64,000 nt of DNA from Rhodocaloribacter litoris (GCF_011682235.2 NZ_CP076718.1:741758-805757), one strand, 5' to 3'. Counted from the stretch's first letter, positions 35,713 through 45,823 are shown. Notes: a model not told the origin generated them from the letters alone. A program made the numbers and translations.

Positions 35713-38361
35713 GGCCAGCTGGAGCAGGGCCTCGATGGGCGTGAGGCGGTTCGGGTCGAGCGCCAGGAGGCGGTCGCGCAGTTCGAGCAGTTTCGGGTCC
35801 GGCTCGGGGGCGAAGAGCGACATCTGGAACGCCCCGCCCTCGACGGCCGGGACGGGTGCCGGACGCCGGACGGCCACGCCATCCCCGCCGGACCGCTCCC
35901 CGCCCTCGATCACGAGGTGCTGGCTTTCGAGGTGGTGCAGGATCTCCTTCGCCCGCCGGATGACCGGCTCCGGCAGCCCGGCCATGCGCGCCACCTCGAT
36001 GCCATAGGAATGATCCGCCCCGCCGGGCACGAGCTTGCGCAGAAAGATGACCTTGCCCTCGTGCTCCTGCACCTGGATGCGGAAGTTACGCACCCGGGGG
36101 TAGCGGTCCGCAAGTTCGTTGAGTTCGTGGTAATGCGTGGCAAAAAGGGTCCGCGCCGCGACGTGCGGGTTCTCGTGGAGGTACTCGACGAGCGCCCAGG
36201 CGATGGAGAGGCCGTCGAAGGTGGAGGTGCCGCGCCCGACCTCGTCGAGCAGGATGAGCGACCGGGGCGTGGCGTTGTTCAGGATATTGGCCGTCTCGTT
36301 CATCTCGACGAGGAACGTGCTCTCGCCGGCGGCCAGGTTGTCGGAGGCCCCCACGCGGGTGAAGATGCGGTCCACGATGCCCACCCGGGCGCGACGGGCC
36401 GGCACGAACGATCCGATCTGGGCCAGGAGCACGATCAGCCCCACCTGGCGCAGCACCACGCTCTTCCCGGCCATGTTCGGCCCGGTGATGATGAGGATCT
36501 GCTCGGACGCCGGGTCGAGGCGGATGCTGTTCGGGATGAAGGGCTCGCCCGCCGGCAACGTCCGCTCGACGACGGGATGGCGGGCGTCCTCGAGGTCGAG
36601 GTCCGTCCCCTCGTGCACGTCGGGGCGGGTGTAGTCATACCGCTCGGCCACCTCGGCCAGGGCGCAGAAGCAGTCGAGCAGGGCCAGGAGCGTGGCGTTG
36701 CGCTGCAGGTCCGGCGTGGCCTCGGCCACCGCCAGGCGCAGCGCGTTGAACAGCTCCGCCTCCAGGTTGACGATCTTCTCCTCCGCCGTGAGGATCTTCT
36801 CCTCGTACTCCTTCAGCGCCGGCGTGATGTACCGCTCCGCGTTGACGAGCGTCTGCTTGCGGATGTAGTCGTCCGGCACCTTGTCTTTGTGGGCATTGGT
36901 GATCTCCAGGTAGTAGCCGAAGACTTTGTTGAAGCCCACTTTTAGCGACGGGATGCCGGTGCGCTCGGCCTCCTGCTTCTGCATGCGGGCGACCCAGTCC
37001 TTGCCCGAGGAGGCGATCCGGCGGAGTTCGTCGAGTTCCTCGTGATAGCCGGTGCGAATGACCCCGCCGTCTTTGAGGGTGGCAGGCGGATCATCGACGA
37101 GGGCGGCCTCGATGCGGTCGACGACGTCCTGGCAGAGGGTCAGCCCCTCGGCCAGCTTGCGGAGCGTGGGGCACCGCTCATCGGCCAGGAGCGTCTTCAA
37201 CGACGGAACCTGGCGGAGCGTCAGCTTCAGGAGGTGGAGGTCGCGCGGGGTGGCGCGGCCCGTACAGACTTTCGCCGCCAGCCGCTCCAGATCCCCCACC
37301 TGGCGCAGTTCCTCCCGCAGGTTTTCCCGCAGCCTGGGTGCTTTGAACAGGGCCTCCACGGCGTCGAGGCGCCGCTGGATCTGCTCGACGCTGCGGAGCG
37401 GGCGCACGAGCCATTTGCGCAGCAGGCGCGCCCCCATGGCCGTGAGCGTCTCATCGAGGATATGGACGAGCGTACCCTCACGCCCTTCTCCCTGCAAGGG
37501 TGCCACCAGTTCGAGGTTGCGCTTCGTCTGCGGATCAAGCGCCATGTAATCGTCCCCGGCGTAGCGCGTGATCCGGCGGATGTGGGGCAGGCGTCCCTTC
37601 TGCGTCTCGCCGAGGTAATGGAGCGCCGCCCCGGCCGCCACGAGACCCGTCCGCAGGTCGTCCACGCCGAAGCCCTTGAGCGAGTGCGTCTTGAAGTGGC
37701 GGAGCAGGGTCTCATAGGCGAAATCGAAGCCGAAGACCCAGTCCTCCAGCGGCGTCAGGACGAACGACGCCCCGCGCACGCCCTGAAGCCGTTTCTGAAA
37801 CCCTTTCTCGACGAGCACCTCAGCCGGACCGATCGTCTCGAACAGGCTCTCCAGATGGGCGGCCTCCACCTCGGTGACGCTGAACTCGCCCGTCGTCGCA
37901 TCGATGAAGGCGAAGCCGACGACGTCCTCACGGCCCCGTTCGCGCCCGAAGTGGACGGCCGCCAGGTAATGCGCCTGCCGGGGGTTGACGAGCTGATCGT
38001 GGAAGGCAACGCCGGGCGTCACCACCTCGACGACGTCGCGCTTGACGACCTTGCGGGCGTACTTGGGGTCTTCGAGCTGTTCGCAGATGGCCACACGGTA
38101 CCCGGCCCGCACGAGCTTCGGGAGGTAGTTGTCGAGCGCGTGGTGCGGGAAGCCGGCCAGCGGCACATCGGCGGCCTGCCCGTTGGCTCGCTTCGTGAGC
38201 GTGATCCCCAGCACCCGGCTCACCGTGTGGGCATCCTCGTCAAACGTCTCGTAGAAGTCGCCCATCCGAAACAGCAGGATCGCGTTCGGATGACGGTCCT
38301 TGATCTTGTAATACTGCCGCATCAGCGGCGTCTGCCCGGTGTCCTTCTTCTTACGCCCCAT
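35680..38361 (-). CDS. mutS: DNA mismatch repair ATPase MutS
   Basis: 893 residues. The mismatch-reading wedge GDFYETF is near the N terminus. The ATPase domain has Walker A GPNMAGKS and Walker B LILLDEVGRGTS. It recognises mismatches and recruits MutL. ATG 38361 is chosen because AGGGA precedes it and the protein then begins as MutS proteins do; an ATG at 38433 is unlikely. The stop codon lies inside a repeated element. Confidence 0.97.
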   Translation of the reverse strand: MGRKKKDTGQTPLMRQYYKIKDRHPNAILLFRMGDFYETFDEDAHTVSRVLGITLTKRANGQAADVPLAGFPHHALDNYLPKLVRAGYRVAICEQLEDPKYARKVVKRDVVEVVTPGVAFHDQLVNPRQAHYLAAVHFGRERGREDVVGFAFIDATTGEFSVTEVEAAHLESLFETIGPAEVLVEKGFQKRLQGVRGASFVLTPLEDWVFGFDFAYETLLRHFKTHSLKGFGVDDLRTGLVAAGAALHYLGETQKGRLPHIRRITRYAGDDYMALDPQTKRNLELVAPLQGEGREGTLVHILDETLTAMGARLLRKWLVRPLRSVEQIQRRLDAVEALFKAPRLRENLREELRQVGDLERLAAKVCTGRATPRDLHLLKLTLRQVPSLKTLLADERCPTLRKLAEGLTLCQDVVDRIEAALVDDPPATLKDGGVIRTGYHEELDELRRIASSGKDWVARMQKQEAERTGIPSLKVGFNKVFGYYLEITNAHKDKVPDDYIRKQTLVNAERYITPALKEYEEKILTAEEKIVNLEAELFNALRLAVAEATPDLQRNATLLALLDCFCALAEVAERYDYTRPDVHEGTDLDLEDARHPVVERTLPAGEPFIPNSIRLDPASEQILIITGPNMAGKSVVLRQVGLIVLLAQIGSFVPARRARVGIVDRIFTRVGASDNLAAGESTFLVEMNETANILNNATPRSLILLDEVGRGTSTFDGLSIAWALVEYLHENPHVAARTLFATHYHELNELADRYPRVRNFRIQVQEHEGKVIFLRKLVPGGADHSYGIEVARMAGLPEPVIRRAKEILHHLESQHLVIEGGERSGGDGVAVRRPAPVPAVEGGAFQMSLFAPEPDPKLLELRDRLLALDPNRLTPIEALLQLAELKRLAGGDA

Positions 38362-38429
38362 GCTCGCTTCCCTGTGGCGGTGCAGTCTGCGGTGTTTCCT
38401 CCAGGTTAACCCTTCGCTGCCCGGAACGT

Positions 38430-39953
38430 TCAACGCCCGGCGCGACCATACCGGCGGCGGAGTTCGTCGATGACAGCCGTCCGAACGTCGCCGTTCCGGC
38501 GGACGAGTTCAACCCCGGGCGCACCGATGGCGAAGAAATCGAGCCCTTTTTCACGACCGGAGGCCAGGTAGTCGCCCGTGGCGATGCGGTAGGTGTGATC
38601 CGGGCGGATCGGCTCGCCGCCGAGGCGCCAGCGCCCGTCCGCGTCCCGGCTCAGGTTGGCCGTCTGCAGGAAGCCGCCGGAGCCCCGGTTAGCCAGGCCC
38701 TGATCGAGCACACGGGCGAGGACGTCGCCCCGGACGCGCACCGTGAGGACGTCGCCGCCGAAGGGCAGGATGCGGATCACGTCGTACTGCGTGACCGGTC
38801 CGGGTGGCACGACGTCGTCGATGCGGATGGAGCCGCTGTTGAAGACGGCGGCATCCGCCCCCTCGGCGGCGTGGAGCATGGCCCCGGCGATGAGATCCGT
38901 CAGGCCCGTGGGGTGGTTACGCACGCTGGCCTCGCGCCCGTCGAGCGGCACGGGCACCTCGGCCACCACCTCCTCGGGCGCAAAGCCGCCCGCGCGGAAA
39001 GCGGCGAACGCCCGTTCCGTCCAGCGCCGCACCTCGGCGGCCGTCTCCGGGTCGTCGGGGATCGCGTCCGTCACCGGCACGAACCGGCTCTCGACGCGCA
39101 CCCGGCCCGTCGCCGGGTCGACGTGGAGGTCGTGCACGAAGACCGAGCGAGCGTTGGCATCGGCCTTCACGACGGGCGTGTCGTCCGGACCCCGGCGCAG
39201 GTGGTAGTTCTCGTGCTCGTGCCCGCCCAGGATCAGGTCGATCTCGGGAAAGGCGACGGCCAGCGCGGCATCCTGCTCGAGCGTCAGGTGGGTCAGCGCC
39301 ACGATCACGTCGGCGCGGCTGCGCAGGTCGTCGAGCGCCCTCCGCACCGACGCCTCCACGTCCTCGTACGTCACGTAGTCCTTCTGCGTGGCCGGGAGCG
39401 TAGCCCCGGTGAAGCCCACGCGCACGGTGCGCCCGGCTGCGTCGGTGGCGGTCCACACGTGCGTATCCTGCACGCCGGGGAAGGGTCGCCCGAGTGAATC
39501 GCGGACGTTGGCCGAGACCCACGTGAAGCGCGACTCGGCCAGGCGTTCGTAGAAGGCTTCGGCGCCGAGGTCGAACTCGTGGTTGCCGAAGGTGGCCAGA
39601 TCCAGGCCGAGTGTGTTCAGGACGGCCACCATCTGCCGCCCGTCGAGGCGCCGGCCGTCCACGCGCGCCGTGCCCATGGCCGAGGGGCTGAAGAAGTCGC
39701 CGGCCATGACCGTGAGCGTGTTCGGGTTGGCCTCCCGGAGCCGCTTCCGGAGCATGGCCACCCGGGCGAGCCCGCCCCGTGTCCCGCCCTCGACGGGCGC
39801 AATCTCGTACACGTCGTTCATCTGGAGGATCGTGACGGAGACGTCTTCCGGCCCCGCCGCGCCATGTTCGACGGCCCGCCCCGTGCCCCCGCACCCGGCC
39901 AGCCAGAGCAGCGCCACGAAACCCAGCCACCACCCCGCTCGCATTCGTACCAT
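38430..39953 (-). CDS. 5'-nucleotidase / UshA-like metallophosphoesterase lipoprotein
   Basis: 507 residues. Lipobox LAGC near residue 20 predicts an outer-surface lipoprotein. Calcineurin-like metal motifs are present in order: QMNDVYEI, AGDFFSPS, GNHEFD, LTHL and GGHEHEN. A 5'-nucleotidase C-terminal domain binds the nucleoside (NSGSIRID, FGGDVLTV). It should release nucleosides and phosphate from nucleotides outside the cell. Not part of an obvious operon. Confidence 0.9.
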   Translation of the reverse strand: MVRMRAGWWLGFVALLWLAGCGGTGRAVEHGAAGPEDVSVTILQMNDVYEIAPVEGGTRGGLARVAMLRKRLREANPNTLTVMAGDFFSPSAMGTARVDGRRLDGRQMVAVLNTLGLDLATFGNHEFDLGAEAFYERLAESRFTWVSANVRDSLGRPFPGVQDTHVWTATDAAGRTVRVGFTGATLPATQKDYVTYEDVEASVRRALDDLRSRADVIVALTHLTLEQDAALAVAFPEIDLILGGHEHENYHLRRGPDDTPVVKADANARSVFVHDLHVDPATGRVRVESRFVPVTDAIPDDPETAAEVRRWTERAFAAFRAGGFAPEEVVAEVPVPLDGREASVRNHPTGLTDLIAGAMLHAAEGADAAVFNSGSIRIDDVVPPGPVTQYDVIRILPFGGDVLTVRVRGDVLARVLDQGLANRGSGGFLQTANLSRDADGRWRLGGEPIRPDHTYRIATGDYLASGREKGLDFFAIGAPGVELVRRNGDVRTAVIDELRRRYGRAGR

Positions 39954-40092
39954 CGCATCCGCTATTTTGGGATCATACACTCCCCGGAAGATACACAAAC
40001 GCCGCCTCGATCGCCGCCACGGATCGCAGGATCCCGGCCGTGAAACGGGATCTGGAACGAATAACTCTGTCCCTTCAGTCCCTTTGAACGCC

Positions 40093-40950
40093 ATGCCCTA
40101 CACCACGCTGATTGCCCCGGAGGACCTGTTACCCCGCCTGGAGGACCCCGGCTGGGCAGTCCTCGACTGCCGCTTCTCGCTCCAGGACCCGGAGCGCGGG
40201 CGACGGGCGTACCGGGAGGCCCACATCCCGGGCGCCGTCTATGCCCACCTGGACGACGATCTCTCGGGACCGGTCGTGCCGGGCCGGACCGGACGGCACC
40301 CCTGGCCCGATCCCGATGCGCTCGCCGCCACCCTCTCCGCTTTCGGCATCGACGAGACGGTGCAGGTCGTCGCCTACGACGATGCCGGCGGCGCGATCGC
40401 GGCGCGGCTGTGGGGGCTCCTGACCTGGCTCGGCCACGACGCCGTCGCCGTGCTCGACGGCGGCTGGCCCGCCTGGCAACGCGCCGGCTACCCCGTGCGC
40501 GGCGGTGAGGAGCGGCGCCCCCCGCGGCGGTTCGTCCCCCGCCCCCGGCCCGGGCTGCTCGTGACGGCCGGCGACGTCGAGCGCGTGCGGCAGGACCCGG
40601 CCTGGCGGCTGCTCGACGCCCGCGCACCCGAGCGCTTCCGCGGCGAGCACGAGCCCATCGACCCGGTGGCCGGTCACATCCCCGGAGCCGTGTCCGCCCC
40701 CTTCGCCGGCAACCTGGACGACGGCGGCCGCTTCCTCCCGCCGGAGACGCTCCGGGCGCGGTACGCGGCGCTCCTCGGGGAGGTGCCCCCGGAGCGGGTC
40801 GTCTGCTACTGCGGCTCGGGCGTGACGGCCAACCACGTCCGCCTGGCGATGGCCCACGCCGGCCTCGGCCTGCCCCGCCTCTACCCCGGCTCGTGGAGCG
40901 AGTGGATCACCGACCCCGCCCGCCCCGTCGCACGGGAAGCGACCCCATGA
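40093..40950 (+). CDS. Tandem-rhodanese sulfurtransferase (thiosulfate/3-mercaptopyruvate type)
   Basis: 285 residues, two rhodanese domains. The active cysteine is C240 in CYCGSGVTA; CGSGVT is closer to mercaptopyruvate sulfurtransferases than to the CRKGVT loop of thiosulfate sulfurtransferases. The ending LYPGSWSEW is family-typical. Cytoplasmic; transfers sulfane sulfur to thiols or cyanide. Confidence 0.9.
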   Translation: MPYTTLIAPEDLLPRLEDPGWAVLDCRFSLQDPERGRRAYREAHIPGAVYAHLDDDLSGPVVPGRTGRHPWPDPDALAATLSAFGIDETVQVVAYDDAGGAIAARLWGLLTWLGHDAVAVLDGGWPAWQRAGYPVRGGEERRPPRRFVPRPRPGLLVTAGDVERVRQDPAWRLLDARAPERFRGEHEPIDPVAGHIPGAVSAPFAGNLDDGGRFLPPETLRARYAALLGEVPPERVVCYCGSGVTANHVRLAMAHAGLGLPRLYPGSWSEWITDPARPVAREATP

Positions 40951-40968
40951 CGGGACGCTGCCGGCCCC

Positions 40969-43455
40969 TCAAAAGATGCGGGCCAGGCCGAGGCCGGCCG
41001 TCAGGCCCGGGGCGTCGAGGCGTTTCGTCACGTCGATCCGAAAGAGGCCGAAGAGCCCGTTGAGCGAGAGGCCGAGTTCGTGATGGAAGCCCTCCGGACG
41101 GCGGGGTGTGAAGCCGAGCGTGGCCGCCAGTTCGTCGCGGCGGGCCGCCGAGACGAACGTCCGGGCATGCCCCCCGTGGACGATCAACCCCAGCCCGGCC
41201 CCGGCGAGGCGGCGCAGCCCCAGCAGCTCGAAGGGCACGGTGCGAAAGTGGTGCTCCCAGAAGAGTGCCAGCACCCGCTCTCCCTCATAGGGCCGGCTCT
41301 CCAGCGTCCGCAGGCCGCCGAAGGTCTGCCACAGGCCGCCGGCGGCCTCCACGACGGCATAGCGCTGCGGCGGCAGCGTGCCGGTGTGCGTGGCGGCCAC
41401 GACCCGCACGTCGAGCGCCATCGGCAGCAGGCGACGGCGGAAAAACGTCTCGAACCGCCACTCGGCCAGCAGCCAGAGACGGGTAAAGTCGAAGTCGCTG
41501 CCGAGGAGACCCGGATCGCTGTGTTCGATCTGCAACTGCACACGGCGCTGCCCGCCGAGCGGCAGCGGGAGGTCGTCGTCCCCCGGGTGTGCGCGCACCG
41601 GGAAGACCAGCCGCACTCCGAGCGAGCGAAGCCTTCCCTCCTCGACGGCCGGGTTGGGCCGCGGATCCGCACCGGAGCCGATCAAGCTGTAGCCGGTGGT
41701 GCGTTCGACCGAGAAATGCCGCTCGCGGTTGTACCGTACCTCGATCCGGGTGGCGGCGAACGGGAGGTGATAGCCGGCACGGGCCGTCCACTTTTCGTTC
41801 CCGTAATAGTCGAAGTAGTCCGTGCCGCCGGTGAGGACGCCGAAGCTATTGAAAAAGCGTTCGTGGATCTGGTAGGGGAAACGCGGCTCGATGTTGTCGC
41901 GGTAGCGCAGGGCCAGCCATCCGCGCCCGCGGGTTCCCCCCCGGAGTTCCACCTCACCGCCGTAGGTCCACCGGTTCGGGCCGGTCTTGTACCCGCCGAG
42001 CGCCCGGAGCGCCAGGTGCCGGCCCACGGTGGCGCCGAGGCCGAGGGCCAGATGCGCCTCGTCGACGCGGTTGTACCAGAGTTCCGGTTGCAGCGAAGGC
42101 CGAAGCCCCCGGTCTCGCCCGGTACGACCGCGCCTCCCGGCGTCGTCTTCCTGTTCCACCTTCACCAGGAAAGCCAGGGGGCCCCGGGGCCGGTATGCCT
42201 TCTCCAGCGTCATCGTGCTGTCGATGGTGGCATAGGCGCCGGCTTCGCGCCCGGAGAGCGGCACCGCCACGCCGGGCCGGTCCAGCAGCGTGTCGGCGGC
42301 CACCGCCACCGAATCGATGGTCAGGTAGGCGATCTTCCGGTACAGGGTGTCGGGCAGGGGCCCGTTGACCTCGTAGTTGGTAAAACGCGCCACCTGGCGG
42401 ATGCGGATGAGGGGAAAGGTGAGCAGCCCCTGCACGTCGATCTTGAGCAGCGCCTCCGAGCGAAAATCGACCGGCAACCAGAAATCGCCGCCGAAGCGGG
42501 AAAACTGCTGGCGGTAGGTGACCTCATAGGCCCGGACCGGTGGGGGAAACAGGAAGGCTTCGCCCGGGCGGAGTTCGGCTTCGACGAGGGCAAAGGCCTC
42601 GTCCAGGACGGCCACCCGTCCTTCGAAGGCACTCTTGAGGCGCCCGGCGGGTCGCACGGCGATGTCGTAGACCGTCCGGTCGTCGAGCACGCGGGTGCCT
42701 TCGAGCGTGAAGCGATAGTGCCGGAGAGCGTCCGGGTGCGTCACCCCGATGAGCCGGTAGCCCGCCACCTCGACATCGTCGTCGTACAGGTTCTCGACGA
42801 AGAAGGCGGCCGGGAGGAAGGCTTCGAAGTCGAGGTTCGACGTCCGGCGGCGTGCCCGGACGACCTCGCGTGCTCCGCGTTCCCGGTCCCAGAAGGCCTC
42901 GGTCAGGCTTTCGACGATGGAGACGATGCCGGTGTCGTTCTCGAGGGTAAAGCGGTTATAGACCTCGGCCCGGTATCGCTGCAGGGCGGCCCGCCATTGC
43001 TGCTTGCGTGCGATGACCTGGCGCATGATCTCGACGGCCGGGTCCTCACCGGTCACGACCACCTCGTCCAGCTCGTAGGCCACCGGTTCGAGGTCGAAGT
43101 CCTGCCGCCCCGCATCGCCCGGACGCAGGGTTCGCCGCTGCGTGGCGTAGCCGATGTAGCGGACGACCAGCACGGCCGGAAGGCCGTCGAGGCGGAGGGC
43201 ATACCACCCGTCCTCGTTGGTGATGGTGCCCCGGTACGTGCCCTCGACGTGCACGTTGGCCGCCGGCAGCGGCTCGCCCGTGGCGGCGTCCCGTACGGTT
43301 CCCTCGACGAGCACCTGGCCGAAGACGGGCGGGGCGCCCAGCCACACGAGAAGCAGGGCGAGGCACCCCATCCCGGACGCACCGCTCCACCCGGCCACGG
43401 CGTGCCCCCCCCGGTGACCCGGCAGCCCGAAACGTGACGCGGCAAGAGGCTTCAT
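40969..43455 (-). CDS. DUF5686 outer-membrane protein with carboxypeptidase-regulatory N-terminal domain
   Basis: 828 residues. A signal peptide is followed by a carboxypeptidase-regulatory-like domain (GTVRDAATGEPLPAANV, about residues 52-120), then the DUF5686 region with many amphipathic strands that should form a beta barrel. Such proteins occur widely in Bacteroidota, with unknown roles. Its ATG overlaps the stop codon of the upstream HD gene by 4 bases, so the two are translationally coupled. Confidence 0.85.
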   Translation of the reverse strand: MKPLAASRFGLPGHRGGHAVAGWSGASGMGCLALLLVWLGAPPVFGQVLVEGTVRDAATGEPLPAANVHVEGTYRGTITNEDGWYALRLDGLPAVLVVRYIGYATQRRTLRPGDAGRQDFDLEPVAYELDEVVVTGEDPAVEIMRQVIARKQQWRAALQRYRAEVYNRFTLENDTGIVSIVESLTEAFWDRERGAREVVRARRRTSNLDFEAFLPAAFFVENLYDDDVEVAGYRLIGVTHPDALRHYRFTLEGTRVLDDRTVYDIAVRPAGRLKSAFEGRVAVLDEAFALVEAELRPGEAFLFPPPVRAYEVTYRQQFSRFGGDFWLPVDFRSEALLKIDVQGLLTFPLIRIRQVARFTNYEVNGPLPDTLYRKIAYLTIDSVAVAADTLLDRPGVAVPLSGREAGAYATIDSTMTLEKAYRPRGPLAFLVKVEQEDDAGRRGRTGRDRGLRPSLQPELWYNRVDEAHLALGLGATVGRHLALRALGGYKTGPNRWTYGGEVELRGGTRGRGWLALRYRDNIEPRFPYQIHERFFNSFGVLTGGTDYFDYYGNEKWTARAGYHLPFAATRIEVRYNRERHFSVERTTGYSLIGSGADPRPNPAVEEGRLRSLGVRLVFPVRAHPGDDDLPLPLGGQRRVQLQIEHSDPGLLGSDFDFTRLWLLAEWRFETFFRRRLLPMALDVRVVAATHTGTLPPQRYAVVEAAGGLWQTFGGLRTLESRPYEGERVLALFWEHHFRTVPFELLGLRRLAGAGLGLIVHGGHARTFVSAARRDELAATLGFTPRRPEGFHHELGLSLNGLFGLFRIDVTKRLDAPGLTAGLGLARIF

Positions 43456-44318
43456 CGCAGGTAGAAGCGGGGCGGCTCATCGGCCACGAGGGCGCAGATT
43501 TCCAGATAGGGCATGATCGGCGAGGCCTTCACCTTGCCCATGAGGATCTCTTCCACCTGAAAGAGCCCCGTCTTGTTTTCCATCGAGATCGTGATGCGGA
43601 CGGGCTTGGCATCACCGGGCGAGAGGTCTACCCGGCTGATGGCGCTGGCCGAGTAGCGGTGAATGTCTCCGACGACCGGGCCGCGATCGATGATTTGCGG
43701 GATGCGGGAGCGCCCGCGGGCCATGTCCGTGCCGTCGGCCACGAGGACGACCCCGGCCTCGACGGAGTGGATCCGGCTGTGCCCCATATGCCCGACGATG
43801 ACCTCGTGCGCCATGGCCCGGACGACGACGCGCATCGGATCGGTCTCGCCGTAGAGCATCGTCAGGTAGCGGGTGATGATGCCGTCGGCCAGGACGATGG
43901 AGTGCCATTCGTGGTTCTCGCGGGTGACCCCCATGCCGAGGTCGTGCAGGAAGCAGCCCAGGGCCACGGCCACCTGGGCATCCTCGTAGGTACCGACCTC
44001 CTCCTCTTCGAGCGACGGCCGGATGCCGCTCTCGCGCAGCAGACGGAGCAACTTGAGGGCATTGTACGTGGTGATGCGGGCGTGCACCGGCCCGTGGTCG
44101 TTGTAGCCGAGCCGCCGAACCGAGACGGCGTTGGCATAGCTGTGGTACAGGTTGACCTCCCGATCGACCAGCAGGCCCTGCAGCAGCCGGTGCACCTTAC
44201 CGGAGGTCCGTTCGAGCAGGGCCCGGTTCAGCTCGGCCTCTTTGGGACTGGGCGTTTCCCAGTCGGGAAACCGCCGGGTGGTTGCCTTCGAGGATGTTTC
44301 CATCTTTGACTCAAGCAT
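43452..44318 (-). CDS. HD-domain metal-dependent phosphohydrolase
   Basis: About 288 residues from ATG 44318; other in-frame ATGs lie at 44366 and 44303 and none has a clear ribosome site. Conserved His/Asp positions appear in DHGPVHARIT, FLHDLGMGV, NHEWHSIV and MAHEVIVGHM. These resemble HD phosphohydrolases acting on nucleotides, but the substrate is unknown. Coupled to the DUF5686 gene. Confidence 0.8.
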   Translation of the reverse strand: MLESKMETSSKATTRRFPDWETPSPKEAELNRALLERTSGKVHRLLQGLLVDREVNLYHSYANAVSVRRLGYNDHGPVHARITTYNALKLLRLLRESGIRPSLEEEEVGTYEDAQVAVALGCFLHDLGMGVTRENHEWHSIVLADGIITRYLTMLYGETDPMRVVVRAMAHEVIVGHMGHSRIHSVEAGVVLVADGTDMARGRSRIPQIIDRGPVVGDIHRYSASAISRVDLSPGDAKPVRITISMENKTGLFQVEEILMGKVKASPIMPYLEICALVADEPPRFYLR

Positions 44319-44373
44319 GCCGGTCGGAGGCGAGAAGATCCCTGCGGATTGCGGTTTCCCGGTCATCGTCCTC

Positions 44374-44401
44374 CGAACGTGAAACGTGGAACCGGATACC
44401 C
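44374..44401. repeat. Degenerate heptanucleotide tandem repeat
   Basis: Units CGAACGT, GAAACGT, GGAACCG and GATACCC lie in the gap between the HD gene and moaE. Confidence 0.5.
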
Positions 44402-44480
44402 GGGGACTACGAGTGGGCAGAGGGAGGTTCCGGGGTGCGCGTCCTTCCGGAAGCCGGCGCAGGGCTCAAGCCCGGCCCGT

Positions 44481-45005
44481 CTACGCCTCCCCGGTGCTTC
44501 TTGCCTGCACCGGAGGCAGCTCGGGCGGGGCATCCCCCTGCACCCAGACGGTGCGGCCGTCGGCGAAGTGCTCGCGTTTCCAGATGGGCACCTGGCGTTT
44601 GAGCGTGTCGATCAGGAAGCGGCACGCGGCAAAGGCTTCGGCCCGGTGCGGGGTCGCCACCCCGATGAGCACGCTGGCCTCGGCCACCGGCACGACCCCC
44701 AGCCGGTGCCACAGGCACACCCGCTCGACCGGCCACCGCGCCGCCGCCGCCGCGGCAAGCCGCTGCATCTCCTGCATCGCCATCGGCACGAAGCACTCGT
44801 ACGACAGCCTGACGGTCTCGCGGCGCGCACCGGACGGGTCGCCTGTCGCCGGCCCGCTCCAGCGGCGGGTGATGCCAAGGAACAGGTCGATGCCCCCGGC
44901 GCCGGGCACCCGCAGGTAGTCCGTCGCAGCGCTCACGTCGAGCGGATCGGATTGCAGCCGGATCCACTGCGTTTCGTTTTTTATCTCCTGCATGGGTTTC
45001 TGCAT
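44481..45005 (-). CDS. moaE: Molybdopterin synthase catalytic subunit
   Basis: 174 residues. GGIDLFLGITRR near the start, HRLGVVPVAEASVLIGV in the middle and IWKREHF (catalytic lysine) are MoaE signatures. It transfers sulfur from MoaD to precursor Z to form molybdopterin. It follows moaD by 25 bases. The other moa genes are not in the window. Confidence 0.92.
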   Translation of the reverse strand: MQKPMQEIKNETQWIRLQSDPLDVSAATDYLRVPGAGGIDLFLGITRRWSGPATGDPSGARRETVRLSYECFVPMAMQEMQRLAAAAAARWPVERVCLWHRLGVVPVAEASVLIGVATPHRAEAFAACRFLIDTLKRQVPIWKREHFADGRTVWVQGDAPPELPPVQARSTGEA

Positions 45006-45030
45006 GCTTCCGGTGCCGGCCCGGGACCGG

Positions 45031-45291
45031 CTAGCCCCCGCTGACGGGGGTGATGAGCGCCACCTCGTCGCCTTCGTTCAGCGGCGTCGTCTCCGGGGCA
45101 TACGCCCGGTTGACGGCCAGGCGAAGGGTCCCCCGGTACGGCCGGAGTGCCGGATACGCCCGCTCGAGCGCGTCGAGCAGGTCTTCGCCCGTGGCCGGCG
45201 CCGGCAACCGGATCTCCAGACGGCCCGTCCCGATGCGCTCCCGCAGCACGCTGAAAAGGAGCACCCGCAGCCCGATGGTTTCGTCCCGCAT
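45031..45291 (-). CDS. moaD: Molybdopterin synthase sulfur carrier subunit
   Basis: 86 residues, ubiquitin-like fold. It ends in GG (TPVSGG), the site that becomes the thiocarboxylate. NRAYAPETTPLNEGDEVALI is typical of MoaD. Partner of MoaE encoded just downstream. Confidence 0.9.
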   Translation of the reverse strand: MRDETIGLRVLLFSVLRERIGTGRLEIRLPAPATGEDLLDALERAYPALRPYRGTLRLAVNRAYAPETTPLNEGDEVALITPVSGG

Positions 45292-45303
45292 CGCCGTGCC
45301 CCC

Positions 45304-45777
45304 TCAGAGTTCCGCCACCAGGGCCTTGATGGCCTCCAGATCCGGCAGTTCGCCGGCATTCTCGAGCACCTCGGCATACTGCACCCGCCCCTTCTTGTCC
45401 ACCACAAAAGCAGCCCGGCGGGCGATGCGGTCGAGCTGCATGGGGGTGAAATCCCGGTTGTACTTCGCCCCGTAGGCGGCACAGACCTCCGCATCGTGGT
45501 CGCTCAGGAGCGGGAAACGCAGGCCGTGTACCTTTTTGAACTCGGCGAGCACGAACGGCGAGTCGGTCGAGATCCCGACGACCTGCGTATCCGGCCCGAA
45601 GGCTTCGAGGTCGTTGTTGACCATGTTCAACTCCGTCGTGCAAACGCTCGTGAACGCCCCGGGAAAGAACAGCAGCACGACGTGCTTCTTGCCCCGCAGG
45701 GATGCCAGCTCGAACGGCTTGCGCCGGTCGTCATAGAGGGTGAAGTTAGGCGCTTCGTCTCCTTTGCGCAGGCCCAT
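45304..45777 (-). CDS. Peroxiredoxin (AhpE/Bcp-like)
   Basis: 157 residues. Peroxidatic cysteine C46 in the PGAFTSVCTTE motif; a second cysteine near residue 97 (EVCAAYG) might resolve it. It reduces peroxides using a thiol donor. It precedes moaD by 12 bases, probably in one transcript. Confidence 0.9.
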   Translation of the reverse strand: MGLRKGDEAPNFTLYDDRRKPFELASLRGKKHVVLLFFPGAFTSVCTTELNMVNNDLEAFGPDTQVVGISTDSPFVLAEFKKVHGLRFPLLSDHDAEVCAAYGAKYNRDFTPMQLDRIARRAAFVVDKKGRVQYAEVLENAGELPDLEAIKALVAEL

Positions 45778-45823
45778 GGGATTTTTTTCCGGTTAAGTTT
45801 GCCTGATGGGCTCCCTTCCGGCC

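Noticed and set aside
41080-43437. Long + strand open frame opposite the DUF5686 gene
   Set aside because: The minus frame has a signal peptide, a regulatory-like domain and coupling to the HD gene; the + frame has nothing.
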